DNA from: Microbacterium festucae
Lineage (GTDB): Bacteria; Actinomycetota; Actinomycetes; Actinomycetales; Microbacteriaceae
Assembly: GCF_025421715.1 (NCBI RefSeq)
Contig: NZ_JAOEFC010000001.1
Coordinates: 310,001 to 374,000 of the forward strand
Length of the DNA stretch: 64,000 nucleotides
Direction of reading: 5' to 3'
The position numbers and the translations under genes were made by a program. Shown one piece after another: positions 1 to 9,292 of this stretch (the stretch's first letter is position 1; each line of letters opens with the position of its first letter). The notes under the pieces were generated by a model that was given only the letters and a program-made list of their open reading frames with translations, made no database searches and was not told the DNA's origin.

Positions 1-408
1 GTCGATGCGCAGCTCGACGGGGTTGTCGGTGTCGGCGGCCAGCGACGCCCACGGGTGGAACACGACGGTGTTCATCTGGATCGCCCACACCGTGGCGGCG
101 GCCTCGTCGAGCACGACCTGCGGATGCTTACGCCCGCTGTTGTAGGTGCACATCACCTCGTGCACGTAGTCGGGCGCGCCCTTGGGCGGGTTCTTCGAGA
201 AGAAGCTGTCGCCGTCGACCCCGCCCGAGAAGCGCTCGAGCGACACCGGACGATGCCCGTTGGCGCGCAGGAACGGCTCGGACACCGCGATCGCGTACTC
301 GGCCAGCTCGTGCTTGGTGATGCCGACCTCGGGCCAGATCACCCGGTTCGGACTCGACAGCGACACATCGTGGTCGCCGACCGTGAGGGTGATGCGCTCC
401 GAGGCCAT
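1..408 (-). CDS. LigD-type DNA polymerase/primase domain protein (3' end outside window)
   Basis: The first 136 residues are present and the C-terminus lies outside the window. The segment SSPNRVIWPEVGITK followed by HRPVSLERFSGGVDG and FFSKNPPKGAPDYV is the typical N-terminus of the LigD polymerase-domain (PolDom) family. That family adds nucleotides or ribonucleotides at double-strand breaks during Ku-dependent end joining. No ligase or nuclease part can be seen, so this may be a stand-alone PolDom or the start of a fused LigD. The ATG is chosen because a TAGGGT hexamer ends six bases before it, a leaderless arrangement seen at many genes here. It lies downstream of the SseB-like gene on the same strand. 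Confidence 0.85.
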   Translation of the reverse strand, partial: MASERITLTVGDHDVSLSSPNRVIWPEVGITKHELAEYAIAVSEPFLRANGHRPVSLERFSGGVDGDSFFSKNPPKGAPDYVHEVMCTYNSGRKHPQVVLDEAAATVWAIQMNTVVFHPWASLAADTDNPVELRID

Positions 409-512
409 GCCTCGACCCTAGGACGTGAGGTCGCCGGGGCGACAGGGGTGGGGCGGCAGGGTGGGCGCCGTGCGCGCGCCGAGCGCGCGCATTTCGGAGA
501 CCGGCACCGACG

Positions 513-559
513 TCGGATGCCGAAACGCTTCCGCATCCGATCTCGGAGGCATCCTCCGA
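513..559. other. two small hairpins in the gap between the SseB-like gene and the PolDom gene
   Basis: TCGGATGC at 513-520 pairs with GCATCCGA at 533-540, and TCGGAGG at 543-549 pairs with CCTCCGA at 553-559 across a 3-base loop. They lie just past the 3' end of the SseB-like gene and may terminate it. No T-tract follows, so terminator function is only a guess. Confidence 0.35.
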
Positions 560-594
560 ATCCGGTGCGGTCACGGCCGCACCGCGCGCCCGAC

Positions 595-1689
595 TCAGGC
601 GAGGGCGAGCAGCGGCGCGAGGGCGGCGCGGTCGAGTTCGATCCAGGGTCCGGCCGGGTCGACGACGATGCCGGTCAGGCCGGGCTCCGAGGTGATGGCC
701 TTGGCCAGCTGCTCGGCGGTCAGCGGCAGCGGGCGGTCGCCGCGCCCGAGGGCGAGCACCTCGAGCGGGTGCGAGAAGACCTCGAGGTGGCGCGATCCGC
801 TCTCGCGGCGCGCTTCGGCCAGGCCCATCTGACCTTCCGGTCCGGTGTTGCCGGCGACCCACAGCTTGGCGGTGGCCATCGCGGCGACGATCTCGCCGGC
901 CGTCGCGTCGGTGCGCGGGCCCGAGAGCAGGCGCTTGACGGTGAAGGTGGGGTCGCCCTCTTCGAGCGCCTTCTTCACGAGCGGGGTGGGAAGCACGAGG
1001 CGGGCACCCGAGGTGGCGTGGTCGAGCCAGATGCCGTCGTAGGGGCCCGACAACAGGTTCTGCAGCACGGCCAGGAACGGCTGGGCGATCGTCGAGGTCG
1101 CGGTGTCGCCGTCGGCGCGCACGCTGTCTTGCAGGGCCGCCCCGCCCGAGAACGCGAGCAGGAACCGGCGGCCGTCGTGCTCGGCGATGCCGAGGTTCAG
1201 CGGCTGCCCGTCGGCCATCAGCGCCTTGGCATCGCCCTGCACCCGCAGGTACAGCGGCCCCTGCAGCACCTGACGCATCACGTTGAGGATGTGGCCGTTG
1301 TCGATGTCGGCCGGCAGCCCCTGCAGCGCGGCGCGCAGGTACACGTTGTCGGGAAGCCCCGGAACAGTGGTGGTCGGCGCCGCGGATGCCGGCGGTCGCG
1401 GACTGTCGACGACGGGCGCCGTCGGCGCTGCCGCTGCGGCCGGGGCCGTCGAGGCCGTGGGGGCCGCCGGGGCGGTCGGCGCAGCCGGGGCGGTCGGCGG
1501 CTTGCCGTAGGTCGAGACCGAGATGTTCACCTGGGGCACCGGCGCCTCGGCGACATCCGGCGCCTCCGCGACATCCGCTCCCGCAGCCCCCTCGGCCGCA
1601 GCATCCGCGGCCTCGGTCGACGCCTCGTCGTTCGCGGCCTCCGCGGCATCCGGAGCGGGCACGGACTTGCGGCGGGAGAACAGAGCCAT
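595..1689 (-). CDS. SseB family protein
   Basis: The 364-residue protein has a short basic N-terminus, then a long low-complexity Ala/Pro/Thr region to about residue 120, and a folded C-terminal half. The segment from about LPDNVYLRAALQGLPADIDN to the end resembles the SseB N-terminal domain (enhanced serine sensitivity). It contains the usual 'plyv' core (GPLYLRVQG), a second repeat-like unit (AKLWVAGNTG) and the ending ITSEPGLTGIVVDPAGPWI. The biochemical role of SseB proteins is poorly defined. The start is supported by TAGGCT six bases upstream of ATG (1696-1701 on the plus strand). The Pro/Ala linker is unusually long for the family. Confidence 0.8.
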   Translation of the reverse strand: MALFSRRKSVPAPDAAEAANDEASTEAADAAAEGAAGADVAEAPDVAEAPVPQVNISVSTYGKPPTAPAAPTAPAAPTASTAPAAAAAPTAPVVDSPRPPASAAPTTTVPGLPDNVYLRAALQGLPADIDNGHILNVMRQVLQGPLYLRVQGDAKALMADGQPLNLGIAEHDGRRFLLAFSGGAALQDSVRADGDTATSTIAQPFLAVLQNLLSGPYDGIWLDHATSGARLVLPTPLVKKALEEGDPTFTVKRLLSGPRTDATAGEIVAAMATAKLWVAGNTGPEGQMGLAEARRESGSRHLEVFSHPLEVLALGRGDRPLPLTAEQLAKAITSEPGLTGIVVDPAGPWIELDRAALAPLLALA

Positions 1690-1756
1690 GCGTCGAGCCT
1701 AGGCGCTCGACCGCCGGCGCCGGTGCGCGGTCATCGCCGCGCTCGACGACCGGAGG

Positions 1757-4183
1757 TCAGAGCTTCGCGATCGGCGCGACCTTGATGAGCAGCTTCTTCG
1801 CACCGGCGCTGTCGAACTTCACGTGCGCGACGCGCTTGGCGCCCTCGCCGGTGACCATGTCGACGCGGCCCTCGCCGAAGTCGTCGTGGCGGATGCGGTC
1901 GCCCGCGGCCAACTCGAGATCGCCGTTGTCGCGGATCTTCGCCGGGATGCGGTTGGCGAACTTCGTCACATCGCCCGCCGGGCGCTCCCGGCGCGGCAGC
2001 GGCACGAGGTCGTCGCCGTAGCGCGAGCCGCCGCCGCCCCCACCGGGACGGCGCGCGTTGAGCGCCCGCGACTGGGTGCCGCCGCGGGAGTTCACGTCGC
2101 CGGGCGACTGCCGCCAGTCGATCAGCTCGTGCGGGATCTCCTGCAGGAACCGGCTGGGCATCGCCACGGTCACCTCGCCGAACTGCGCGCGGGTCATCGC
2201 CAGCGACAGGTGCAGCTTCTTGCGGGCGCGGGTGAGCGCGACGTAGAACAGGCGCCGCTCCTCCTGCGGGCCGCCCGGCTCCCCCGCCGAGATGCGGTGC
2301 GGGATGAGGTCTTCCTCGACGCCGGTCACGAACACGGCGTCGTACTCCAGGCCCTTGGCGGTGTGCATCGTCATCAGCGACACCGATCCCGACTCGTCGT
2401 CGAGGTCGTCGGCATCCGAGACCAGCGCCACCTCGGTGAGGAAGTCGAGCACGGTGCCCTCGGGGTTGTTGCGAGCGAACTCGCGGGTCACCGCGACGAG
2501 CTCGTCGAGGTTCTCGACGCGCGCCTCGTCTTGCGGGTCTTTCGAGCGGCGCAGCACGTCGAGGTAGCCCGACTTGTTCAGCAGCACGGTGAGCCCGTCG
2601 GTGACCGAGGTGGGCGGCGGGATCTCGCCCGAGGCGGGCAGCATGATCTCGGAGGCCTCGGCGAGCACGGCATCCAGCTGCGAGATCGCCTGCTGGATCT
2701 TCGGTCCCACCCCGAGCGCGGATGCGTTGGCGAGCGCGTCGCGGAAGGTGATGCCCTCGTCGGCGGCGTAGCGGGCGATCGCCGTCTCGGTGACATCGCC
2801 GATGCCCCGACGCGGCCGGTTGAGGATGCGGCGCACGCTCAGCTCGTCGGCCGGGTTGGTGACGGCGATGAGGTAGGCCATCGCATCCTTGATCTCGGCC
2901 CGGTCGTAGAACTTGGTGCCGCCCATGATCTTGTAGGGCACCGCCGAGCGGATGAAGATCTCTTCCAGCGCGCGCGACTGCGAGTTGGTGCGGTAGAACA
3001 CCGCCACCTGGCTGTAGGGCACGTTCGCCTTGTGCAGGGCCTCGATCTCGTCGGCGACGAACTGCGCCTCGTCGTGCTGCGAGTAGCCGGTGAACCCGAT
3101 GATCGCATCGCCTGCGCCCACGTCGGTCCACAGCTTCTTGTCTTTGCGGTCGAAGTTGTGGCTGATCACGGCGTTGGCCGCCGACAGGATGTTCTGCGTC
3201 GAACGGTAGTTCTGCTCGAGCAGCACCACCTTCGCGCCGGGGAAGTCGCGCTCGAACTCGCTGATGTTGCGGATGTCGGCGCCGCGGAAGGCGTAGATCG
3301 ACTGGTCGGAGTCGCCGACGACGGTCAGCGAGGCGCCCGGCTCGGTGGCGGGGGCGTCGAAGATCATCATGCCGCCGTGCTCGGTGGGCGCCGCGTCGGA
3401 GCCGGGCGGCCGGGTGAGCTCGTGGATGAGGGCGTACTGGGCGTGGTTGGTGTCTTGGTACTCGTCGACCAGGATGTGCCGGAACCGGCGGCGGTAGGTG
3501 TCGGCCACCTGCGGGAACGCGCGGAACAGGTAGACCGTCTGGGCGATGAGGTCGTCGAAGTCGAAGGCGTTCGCCCGCTGCAGCGCCCGCTGGTAGTCGC
3601 CGAAGATCGCCGCGAACAGCCGCTCGGCCGGGTCGTTCATGTTGGCCTGGCGCGCGAACGACTCGGCGTCGGCCAGCTCGTTCTTGAGCTTGGAGATGCG
3701 CCCCTGCACGGATGCCGGGGTGAGGCCGAACGCGTCGGCCTCGTGCTCTTTGACGAGACGCTTGATGAGGGCGCGGGAGTCGCCGGAGTCGTAGATGGTG
3801 AAGTTCTTCGTGAATCCGAACTGGTCGGCCTCGCGCCGCAGGATGCGCACGCACGCCGAGTGGAACGTCGAGATCCACATGCCGCGCGAGACGTCGCCGA
3901 CGAGCTGGTGCACACGCTCGCGCATCTCGCCGGCGGCCTTGTTGGTGAAGGTGATCGCGAGGATCTGGCTGGGCCAGGCCTCGCCGCCGCGCAGCAGCGA
4001 CGCGATCCGCCGGGTGAGCACGCTCGTCTTCCCCGAACCGGCCCCCGCGACGATCAGCAGCGCCGAGCCGCGGTAGGTGACGGCGGCGCGCTGGGGCGGA
4101 TTGAGTCCGCGCAGCAGGTCATCGTCGGCGCGGGCACCCTCGGTCGGGCTGCCGAGGACGACGGGCTTCAGGGGTTCTGGCAT
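1757..4183 (-). CDS. pcrA: ATP-dependent DNA helicase UvrD/PcrA
   Basis: This is an 808-residue superfamily 1A 3'-5' helicase of normal length for actinobacterial PcrA/UvrD1. LNPPQRAAV (Q motif) and the Walker A GAGSGKTSVLTRRI come near residues 30-60. VDEYQDTNHAQY is the Walker B/motif II region. VVGDSDQSIYAFRGAD is motif III and EQNYRSTQNIL is motif IV. VSLMTMHTAKGLEYDAVFV is motif V and EERRLFYVALTRARKKL is motif VI. A C-terminal Tudor-like segment (GDRIRHDDFGEGRV) matches the PcrA tail that contacts RNA polymerase. It unwinds DNA in nucleotide excision repair and clears replication or transcription conflicts. TAGAAT lies nine bases before the ATG, so it may be leaderless. Confidence 0.97.
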   Translation of the reverse strand: MPEPLKPVVLGSPTEGARADDDLLRGLNPPQRAAVTYRGSALLIVAGAGSGKTSVLTRRIASLLRGGEAWPSQILAITFTNKAAGEMRERVHQLVGDVSRGMWISTFHSACVRILRREADQFGFTKNFTIYDSGDSRALIKRLVKEHEADAFGLTPASVQGRISKLKNELADAESFARQANMNDPAERLFAAIFGDYQRALQRANAFDFDDLIAQTVYLFRAFPQVADTYRRRFRHILVDEYQDTNHAQYALIHELTRPPGSDAAPTEHGGMMIFDAPATEPGASLTVVGDSDQSIYAFRGADIRNISEFERDFPGAKVVLLEQNYRSTQNILSAANAVISHNFDRKDKKLWTDVGAGDAIIGFTGYSQHDEAQFVADEIEALHKANVPYSQVAVFYRTNSQSRALEEIFIRSAVPYKIMGGTKFYDRAEIKDAMAYLIAVTNPADELSVRRILNRPRRGIGDVTETAIARYAADEGITFRDALANASALGVGPKIQQAISQLDAVLAEASEIMLPASGEIPPPTSVTDGLTVLLNKSGYLDVLRRSKDPQDEARVENLDELVAVTREFARNNPEGTVLDFLTEVALVSDADDLDDESGSVSLMTMHTAKGLEYDAVFVTGVEEDLIPHRISAGEPGGPQEERRLFYVALTRARKKLHLSLAMTRAQFGEVTVAMPSRFLQEIPHELIDWRQSPGDVNSRGGTQSRALNARRPGGGGGGSRYGDDLVPLPRRERPAGDVTKFANRIPAKIRDNGDLELAAGDRIRHDDFGEGRVDMVTGEGAKRVAHVKFDSAGAKKLLIKVAPIAKL

Positions 4184-4244
4184 GGCCCGTCAATTCTAGG
4201 CTCGCCCTCCGACACCCACTCCCGGCCGCCCCGCCTCGCGTCGG

Positions 4245-4916
4245 CTACAGCAGCCGACGCTCCGACGCCCAGACCGTCAGCTCGTGCCGCGACGAGAGCT
4301 GGAGCTTCCGCAGCACCGCCGACACGTGGGTCTCGACCGTCTTGATGGAGATGAACAGCTCGGATGCCACTTCCTTGTAGGCGTAGCCGCGGGCGATGAG
4401 CCGCATGACCTCCTGCTCGCGCGCCGACAGCCGGTCGAGCTCGTCGCCGGCCGCGGCGGTCTCCCCCGCGACGGCGCCGAACGCGTCGAGCACGAACCCC
4501 GCCAGCCGCGGCGAGAACACCGCGTCGCCACCGGCGACGGCGTGCACCGCACGGCTGACCTCGACGCCCGACGAGCCCTTGGTGATGTAGCCGCGGGCAC
4601 CGGCGCGGATGACGCGCACGACATCCTCCGCCGCATCCGACACGCTCAGCGCGAGGAATCGGGTGGGGACCCCCGCGCTTCCGCGGATCACCTCTTCCCC
4701 GCCGGTCGCCTCGGCGCCCGATCCGCCGGGAAGGTGCACGTCGAGCAGGACCACGTCGGGTCGCGCCTGCGCGATCGCGGCGATCGCACCGGGCACGTCG
4801 GCCGCCTCGCCGACGACGTCGACGGTGTCGTCGAGGTCGTTGCGCAGTCCCGACCGGAAGATGGAGTGGTCGTCGACGATCACGACCCGGATGCCGCCCG
4901 GCACGGACTCACCCAC
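4245..4916 (-). CDS. LuxR-family response regulator (partner of PspC-fused kinase)
   Basis: A 223-residue NarL/LiaR-type regulator. The receiver domain begins IRVVIVDDHSIFRSGL and the phosphoacceptor Asp lies in VVLLDVHLPGGSG. The invariant Lys is in GYITKGSS. The C-terminal LuxR helix-turn-helix reads LSAREQEVMRLIARGYAYKE with the recognition helix ISIKTVETHVSAVLRKL. The GTG at 4914-4916 is preferred to the longer frame because GGGGAGG lies just upstream and the frame overlaps the kinase stop by eight bases, indicating translational coupling. A longer frame would add about 23 basic residues unlike the family. It probably controls the neighbouring PspC genes in an envelope-stress response. 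Confidence 0.93.
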   Translation of the reverse strand: MGESVPGGIRVVIVDDHSIFRSGLRNDLDDTVDVVGEAADVPGAIAAIAQARPDVVLLDVHLPGGSGAEATGGEEVIRGSAGVPTRFLALSVSDAAEDVVRVIRAGARGYITKGSSGVEVSRAVHAVAGGDAVFSPRLAGFVLDAFGAVAGETAAAGDELDRLSAREQEVMRLIARGYAYKEVASELFISIKTVETHVSAVLRKLQLSSRHELTVWASERRLL

Positions 4917-6165
4917 GGTTCGCCTCCCCGCTCGGCCCCGCTGCCGGGCCGGCCCCGAAGTGCAGGTGCACCTCGGTGCCGGCATCCGTCGATCTCACCG
5001 TGGCGGACGCGCCGACCCGGCGCATGCGCCCGATGATCGACTGCCGCACGCCGAGCCGGTCGTCGGGGACGGCATCGATGTCGAACCCGTCGCCACGATC
5101 GCGGATGTAGACGTCGACGCCCGCGGCGCCGCCCTCGATGTACACCGACACCTCACCCCCGGCATGGCGGGCGGCGTTGAGCATCGCTTCGCGCGCGGCG
5201 GCCGCCAGCTCGCCGCTGGCCCGCTCGGTCGACAGCCCCGCCGAGACGACGTCGATGCGCACGGGATAGTCGAGCTCGAGCGCGCCGGCGTAATCGCGCA
5301 GGTCGGTGGCCAGGTCGCTGTCGGCCGGCTGATCGCCGTCGTACAGCCAGGCGCGCAGCTCGCGCTCCTGGGCGCGCGCCAGGCGGGCGACCTCGCTGGA
5401 CGCGCCGCTGCGGTTCTGGATGAGCGCCAGGGTCTGCAGCACCGAGTCGTGCAGGTGGGCGGCCATCTCGGCGCGCTGCTCTTCGCGGATGCGGGCGACG
5501 CGCTCCCCCGACAGCTCCCGCCACTTCTCGATGAGAGTGGTCGACGGCAGCGCCACGAGCCCCGCCAGCGGCAGCAGCACGATGAACAGCACCGCGATCC
5601 CGTCGGAGGCGAGCAGCTGCAGCGGGATGAGGAAGGCGAGTACCAGCACGACGGATGCCACGACGCGCACCGCAGCGGCATGCCGGGGTCCGCGTGCGGG
5701 GTCGGCGCGGTCGATGAGGGCGGCCCACATCCCCGCGGCGACGGCGAGGACGACACTGCCGGCGACGGTGACCGCCAGCAGCGCGGCGCCGTTGTGAACG
5801 GCGATCTGCACGCCCATCAGCGATGCGCCGGCGGCACCGGCGAGGATCCAGGCGACCGGCGCCGAACGCGTCACCGCCGCGGCGCCGCTCTCGCGCGGCG
5901 TGAACGCCCAGCACCAGAGGTAGAACAGCACGCCGGCACCGGCGCAGAGGCCGAGCACGACGAACAGGGCGCGGACGGCCCCCACCGGCGCACCGAGGTG
6001 GCGGGCGAGGCCGGCGCTCACGCCCGTGACGACGCACTCGCGCGGCAGCTGCAGTGCAGGCCGCGCCACGGCGGGACGCGCCGGCGGCAGCGGCCGGGCG
6101 ACCGGCGACGGCGGCCCGGATGAAGAGGGCGCCGGATGCGGCGGCGCCGCAGCGGAGGTCGACAT
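4909..6165 (-). CDS. sensor histidine kinase with N-terminal PspC domain
   Basis: The PspC domain is at about residues 42-92 (RECVVTGVSAGLARHLG, then a membrane segment ending LWCWAFTPRES). Several further membrane helices follow, then a HisKA_3-type dimerisation helix with the phosphoacceptor His in EMAAHLHDSVLQTLALIQ. The ATPase has an N box REAMLNAARHAGG and a G box DRGDGFD. This is the NarL/LiaS-type kinase architecture common in actinobacteria with PspC fused as a membrane sensor, as in CesS/MacS-like systems. It faces a divergent PspC protein across a 114-base gap. The start could be ATG 6165 or an in-frame TTG at 6177; neither has a clear Shine-Dalgarno. Confidence 0.93.
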   Translation of the reverse strand: MSTSAAAPPHPAPSSSGPPSPVARPLPPARPAVARPALQLPRECVVTGVSAGLARHLGAPVGAVRALFVVLGLCAGAGVLFYLWCWAFTPRESGAAAVTRSAPVAWILAGAAGASLMGVQIAVHNGAALLAVTVAGSVVLAVAAGMWAALIDRADPARGPRHAAAVRVVASVVLVLAFLIPLQLLASDGIAVLFIVLLPLAGLVALPSTTLIEKWRELSGERVARIREEQRAEMAAHLHDSVLQTLALIQNRSGASSEVARLARAQERELRAWLYDGDQPADSDLATDLRDYAGALELDYPVRIDVVSAGLSTERASGELAAAAREAMLNAARHAGGEVSVYIEGGAAGVDVYIRDRGDGFDIDAVPDDRLGVRQSIIGRMRRVGASATVRSTDAGTEVHLHFGAGPAAGPSGEANRG

Positions 6166-6279
6166 GCCGCCATCCAATCACCCCCGGCTGCGCACACCGA
6201 GGGCGGCGCCCGGGAATCAGGGTGCGGTCAGGGGATCACCCCATGGCGGCGCCCCCGCCCCGCCGCGGAGGATCGAAAC

Positions 6280-7980
6280 ATGACCGACACCCCCGTCCTC
6301 GATCCCGGCCCCCCGCCGTCGGCGCCGTCCTCGGCACCTTCCTGGCGGCCGAGCCGATCCGACCGCTTCTTCGCCTGGACGGCGGGCCTGGGCCTCGTGC
6401 GCGGTGACGGCTGGATCGGCGGCGTGGCCGCCGGTGTCGCGGCCCGGCTGCGGATCGACCCGCTCATCGTGCGCGGCATCCTCGTCGTCACGGGCCTGTT
6501 CGGGTTCCCCGTGCTGTTCCTCTACGCCGTGGCGTGGGCGCTGCTCCCCGACCTCGAGAGCCGCATCCCCCTGCAGGAGGCCCTGCGCGGCCGGTTCGTC
6601 GCCGCCCACGTCGGCATCCTCGCCTTCCTGCTGCTGGGCGTGCTGCCCGCCCCCGCTGCCCTGTTCGTCGGCGCGCCCACCTGGTGGTCGTTCGCCGGTG
6701 GCGGCGGCGTCTACACGGCGCTGAGCATCATCGGGATCCTGATCGCGATCGGCATCGGCGGCGGACTCCTCTTCCTCATCGTCCGGGCGGCGCAGGGCGC
6801 CGGCCACCCCGCTTCCGAGACCGCGCCGCGAACGGCTTCCGCCGCGGCCTCGGATGCGTCCGCCCCGCCGGCCGCTTCGGGTGCGGCCGAGCCCGCGGAC
6901 GCCGCCGGGACGGATGCCGCCGGCTTCGCGGCATCCGTCCCCCCTCTCTCCCCGCTCCCGTCCGATGACGGGCGGCCCTCCGACGAGGTCGGCCGGGCGC
7001 CGGCCGACGCGGCGCCGACCGACGAGGCTGCGCTGACCGAGGCGGCGCCGACCGATGAGGCGCTGACCGAGGCGGCGACGGAGGCCGCGACCCCGGCCGA
7101 CGAGATGGCCGCCTGGCGCGAGCAGCACGCGGCGTGGAAGGTGCAGGAGGACGCCTGGCGCCGCGAGCAGCAGAACCTCGCCCGCATCGCCCGCGATCAG
7201 GCGCGGCGCGAACGCCACGCGCACGCCGCGGCGTTCACCGCCGAGGCGGCCGAGCGGCGTCGCATCCGACGCCTGACCGCCCCGCGCACGCCCTTCGCCT
7301 ATGTCGCCGCCGCCGTGGGGCTGGCGGTGCTCGCCGGCACGCTGAGCGCGCTCGCCTCCGCCTCCGAGCTCGCCGTCGCGCAGGGGGTGTTCTGGGGCGC
7401 GCTCGTGCTCGCCGCGGCGATGGTGGTCGCGGGACTCCTCCGGTGGCGCAGCGGCTTCCTCGCCTTCCTCACGATGCTCGCCCTGGCGGGTGGGCTCGTG
7501 GCCACCGCGGTTCCCACGGTGCAGGCGATGCACGTCGGCGACTACGGCATCTCCAATCTCGCCGGCGCCGAGACCTACCCGGCCGGCGCGCCGTTCGTGC
7601 AGCCGTGGGGCGACCTCACCGTGTACCTGGGCGACACCGGCACGAGCCGTCCGATGCACGTCGAGAAGCGCATGGGCACCACACGCATCGCCGTCGAGCC
7701 GGGCGTCGAGGTCACGATCGATGCGACCACGACCCATCAGAGCGCCATCTACCTCATCGACGCCGCGGGCGACTACCGCGTGCTGTCGGCCGAGCCCGGC
7801 ACCCAGCGGGAGGTCCTCGCCGACGGTCGCACCCGCTACGTCGCGACGATCGCCGGGACCGCAGCCCCCATCACGACCCGCCAGACCATCGTGCTCGAGC
7901 AGGAGGTCGGCCCGATCGACATCCGGCTGCTGCAGCCGAACGCCACCGACGCGAGCACCACCGAGGGAGAGACCCCATGA
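6280..7980 (+). CDS. PspC domain-containing multi-pass membrane protein
   Basis: A 566-residue protein. Residues about 25-95 form a PspC domain (RGDGWIGGVAAGVAARLRID followed by a helix ending YAVAWALLPD). Two more helices follow, then a long Ala/Asp/Glu/Pro-rich cytoplasmic-type linker with a charged helical stretch rich in Arg, Glu and Gln (possible coiled coil). Three hydrophobic segments come next, and a soluble beta-rich C-terminal part carries VEPGVEVTIDA. That C-terminal part resembles the LiaF-like/DUF2154-type region found in envelope-stress proteins. The ATG has GGAGGA seven bases upstream. It is divergent from the PspC kinase and overlaps the next gene by four bases. Confidence 0.88.
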   Translation: MTDTPVLDPGPPPSAPSSAPSWRPSRSDRFFAWTAGLGLVRGDGWIGGVAAGVAARLRIDPLIVRGILVVTGLFGFPVLFLYAVAWALLPDLESRIPLQEALRGRFVAAHVGILAFLLLGVLPAPAALFVGAPTWWSFAGGGGVYTALSIIGILIAIGIGGGLLFLIVRAAQGAGHPASETAPRTASAAASDASAPPAASGAAEPADAAGTDAAGFAASVPPLSPLPSDDGRPSDEVGRAPADAAPTDEAALTEAAPTDEALTEAATEAATPADEMAAWREQHAAWKVQEDAWRREQQNLARIARDQARRERHAHAAAFTAEAAERRRIRRLTAPRTPFAYVAAAVGLAVLAGTLSALASASELAVAQGVFWGALVLAAAMVVAGLLRWRSGFLAFLTMLALAGGLVATAVPTVQAMHVGDYGISNLAGAETYPAGAPFVQPWGDLTVYLGDTGTSRPMHVEKRMGTTRIAVEPGVEVTIDATTTHQSAIYLIDAAGDYRVLSAEPGTQREVLADGRTRYVATIAGTAAPITTRQTIVLEQEVGPIDIRLLQPNATDASTTEGETP

Positions 7981-8372
7981 GCGACCGCGACCTGCACCCG
8001 ATGTCCGAGCTCGACGCCGCGACCACCGAGCTGCCCGCGGAACTGGCGCCGCCGGCCCCTTCCGACGCGAGCGCGGCGGAGCCCGGTGACGCGGCGGAGG
8101 CCGTCGACGCGGGGGAGGCCGTCGTGCCGCTGCGCGCCCGCACCCGCTGGGCGGGGATCGTCTGGGGTCTCGTCTTCGTCGGGCTCGCCGCCGCCGGCGT
8201 GTGGCTGAGCTCCGCCGAGGGCCGCGCCGACGAGCTCGCCGCGTGGATACAGCGCCTCGACACGGCGACCGCGATCGGGTACGGCCTGCTCGCCGTCGGC
8301 GCGCTCGTGCTGGTCACCGGCCTGGTGGGCCTGCTGCGCCGCGCGCAGCGCGCGGTGGCCGCCCGCCGATGA
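7977..8372 (+). CDS. small two-helix membrane protein in the PspC cluster
   Basis: The 131-residue protein has an acidic Ala/Glu-rich first half with no clear fold. Two transmembrane helices follow (TRWAGIVWGLVFVGLAAAG and TAIGYGLLAVGALVLVTG), with a short basic tail. The ATG overlaps the TGA of the PspC gene (ATGA), so the two are almost certainly cotranslated. I do not recognise the family. Position suggests it works with the PspC/two-component envelope-stress genes. Confidence 0.8.
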   Translation: MSDRDLHPMSELDAATTELPAELAPPAPSDASAAEPGDAAEAVDAGEAVVPLRARTRWAGIVWGLVFVGLAAAGVWLSSAEGRADELAAWIQRLDTATAIGYGLLAVGALVLVTGLVGLLRRAQRAVAARR

Positions 8373-8400
8373 GGCATCCGCTCAGCCGCCGCCCGGCAGA

Positions 8401-8784
8401 ATGGATGCCGTGCGCACCCTGCTGAACATCATCTGGCTCGTCCTGTCCGGATTCTGGATGTTCCTCGCGTACCTGCTGGCCGGTGTGCTGCTGTGCATCC
8501 CGATCATCACGATCCCGTGGGCGATCGCGTCGTTCCGCATCGGCGCCTACGCACTCTGGCCGTTCGGTCGCACGATCGTCGAGAAGCCCACCGCCGGCGT
8601 CGGGTCGTTCCTCGGCAACGTCATCTGGGTGATCCTCGCCGGCATCTGGCTCGCCATCGGCCACATCCTCACCGGCATCGCGATGTGCATCACGATCATC
8701 GGCATCCCGCTCGGCATCGCGAGCTTCAAGCTCGTCCCCGTCTCCCTCATGCCCCTCGGCAAAGAGATCGTCGACCTCCCCTAG
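8401..8784 (+). CDS. YccF domain-containing membrane protein
   Basis: The 127-residue protein contains two copies of the YccF unit. The first has LLNIIWLVLSGFWMF and CIPIITIPWAIASFRIGAYAL; the second has LGNVIWVILAGIWLA and CITIIGIPLGIASFKLVPVSL. Length and the duplicated pattern are normal for the family, an inner-membrane protein of unknown function. The start ATG at 8401 is followed by an in-frame GTG at 8410. It ends in a 508-base gene-free stretch filled by palindromic repeats. Confidence 0.92.
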   Translation: MDAVRTLLNIIWLVLSGFWMFLAYLLAGVLLCIPIITIPWAIASFRIGAYALWPFGRTIVEKPTAGVGSFLGNVIWVILAGIWLAIGHILTGIAMCITIIGIPLGIASFKLVPVSLMPLGKEIVDLP

Positions 8785-8815
8785 CCCCCGGCCTCCCGGC
8801 CTCCCCCGCCCCGCT

Positions 8816-9209
8816 CGAGTGTCCAAGACACGCCGCTGGCGCCGCCCGGATGCCGCGTGTCCTGGACACTCGCCGCACGAACCGCCCCGACCCTCGCGCA
8901 CCCCGCCCCGTCTCGCGCCCCCGCCCCGCTCGAGTGTCCAAGACACGCCGCTGGCGCCGCGCGGATGCCGCGTGTCCTGGACACTCGCCGCACGAACCGC
9001 CCCGTCCCTCGCGCCCCGCCCCTCGCCGCCCCCGCCCCGCTCGAGTGTCCAAGACACGCCGCTAGCGCCGCGCGGATGCCGCGTGTCCTGGACACTCGGC
9101 GCGCGAACCGCCCCGTCCCTCGCGCCCCGCCCCTCGCCGCCCCCGCCCCGCTCGAGTGTCCAAGACACGCCGCTAGCGCCGCGCGGATGCCGCGTGTCCT
9201 GGACACTCG
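8816..9209. repeat. four tandem copies of a 57-bp imperfect palindrome
   Basis: Copies lie at 8816-8872, 8931-8987, 9042-9098 and 9153-9209. Each has an 18-bp left arm starting CGAGTGTCCAAGACACGC and a right arm ending GCGTGTCCTGGACACTCG that pair with one mismatch, around a core rich in GGCGCC and GGATGCC. The 54-58-base segments between copies are also nearly identical, so the true unit is about 111-115 bp. The array fills the gap between two convergent genes (YccF and an ABC permease), where it could act as a two-way terminator. The rest of 8785-9292 is C-rich filler with no credible gene. Confidence 0.9.
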
Positions 9210-9292
9210 GCATCCGCGGCGAGGACCGAGAGCACGGGGCCGACGGCACCCGCCGACGGCACCGCCCGCGGCGCCGCCCGCCCGACCCAGCG

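Noticed and set aside
1823..4345. 840-residue plus-strand frame opposite pcrA
   Set aside because: Low-complexity shadow of the helicase gene; all helicase motifs are on the minus strand.
8816..9209. Possible CRISPR array (regularly spaced repeats)
   Set aside because: The segments between repeats are almost identical to one another, the repeats are 57-bp palindromes, and no cas gene is near.
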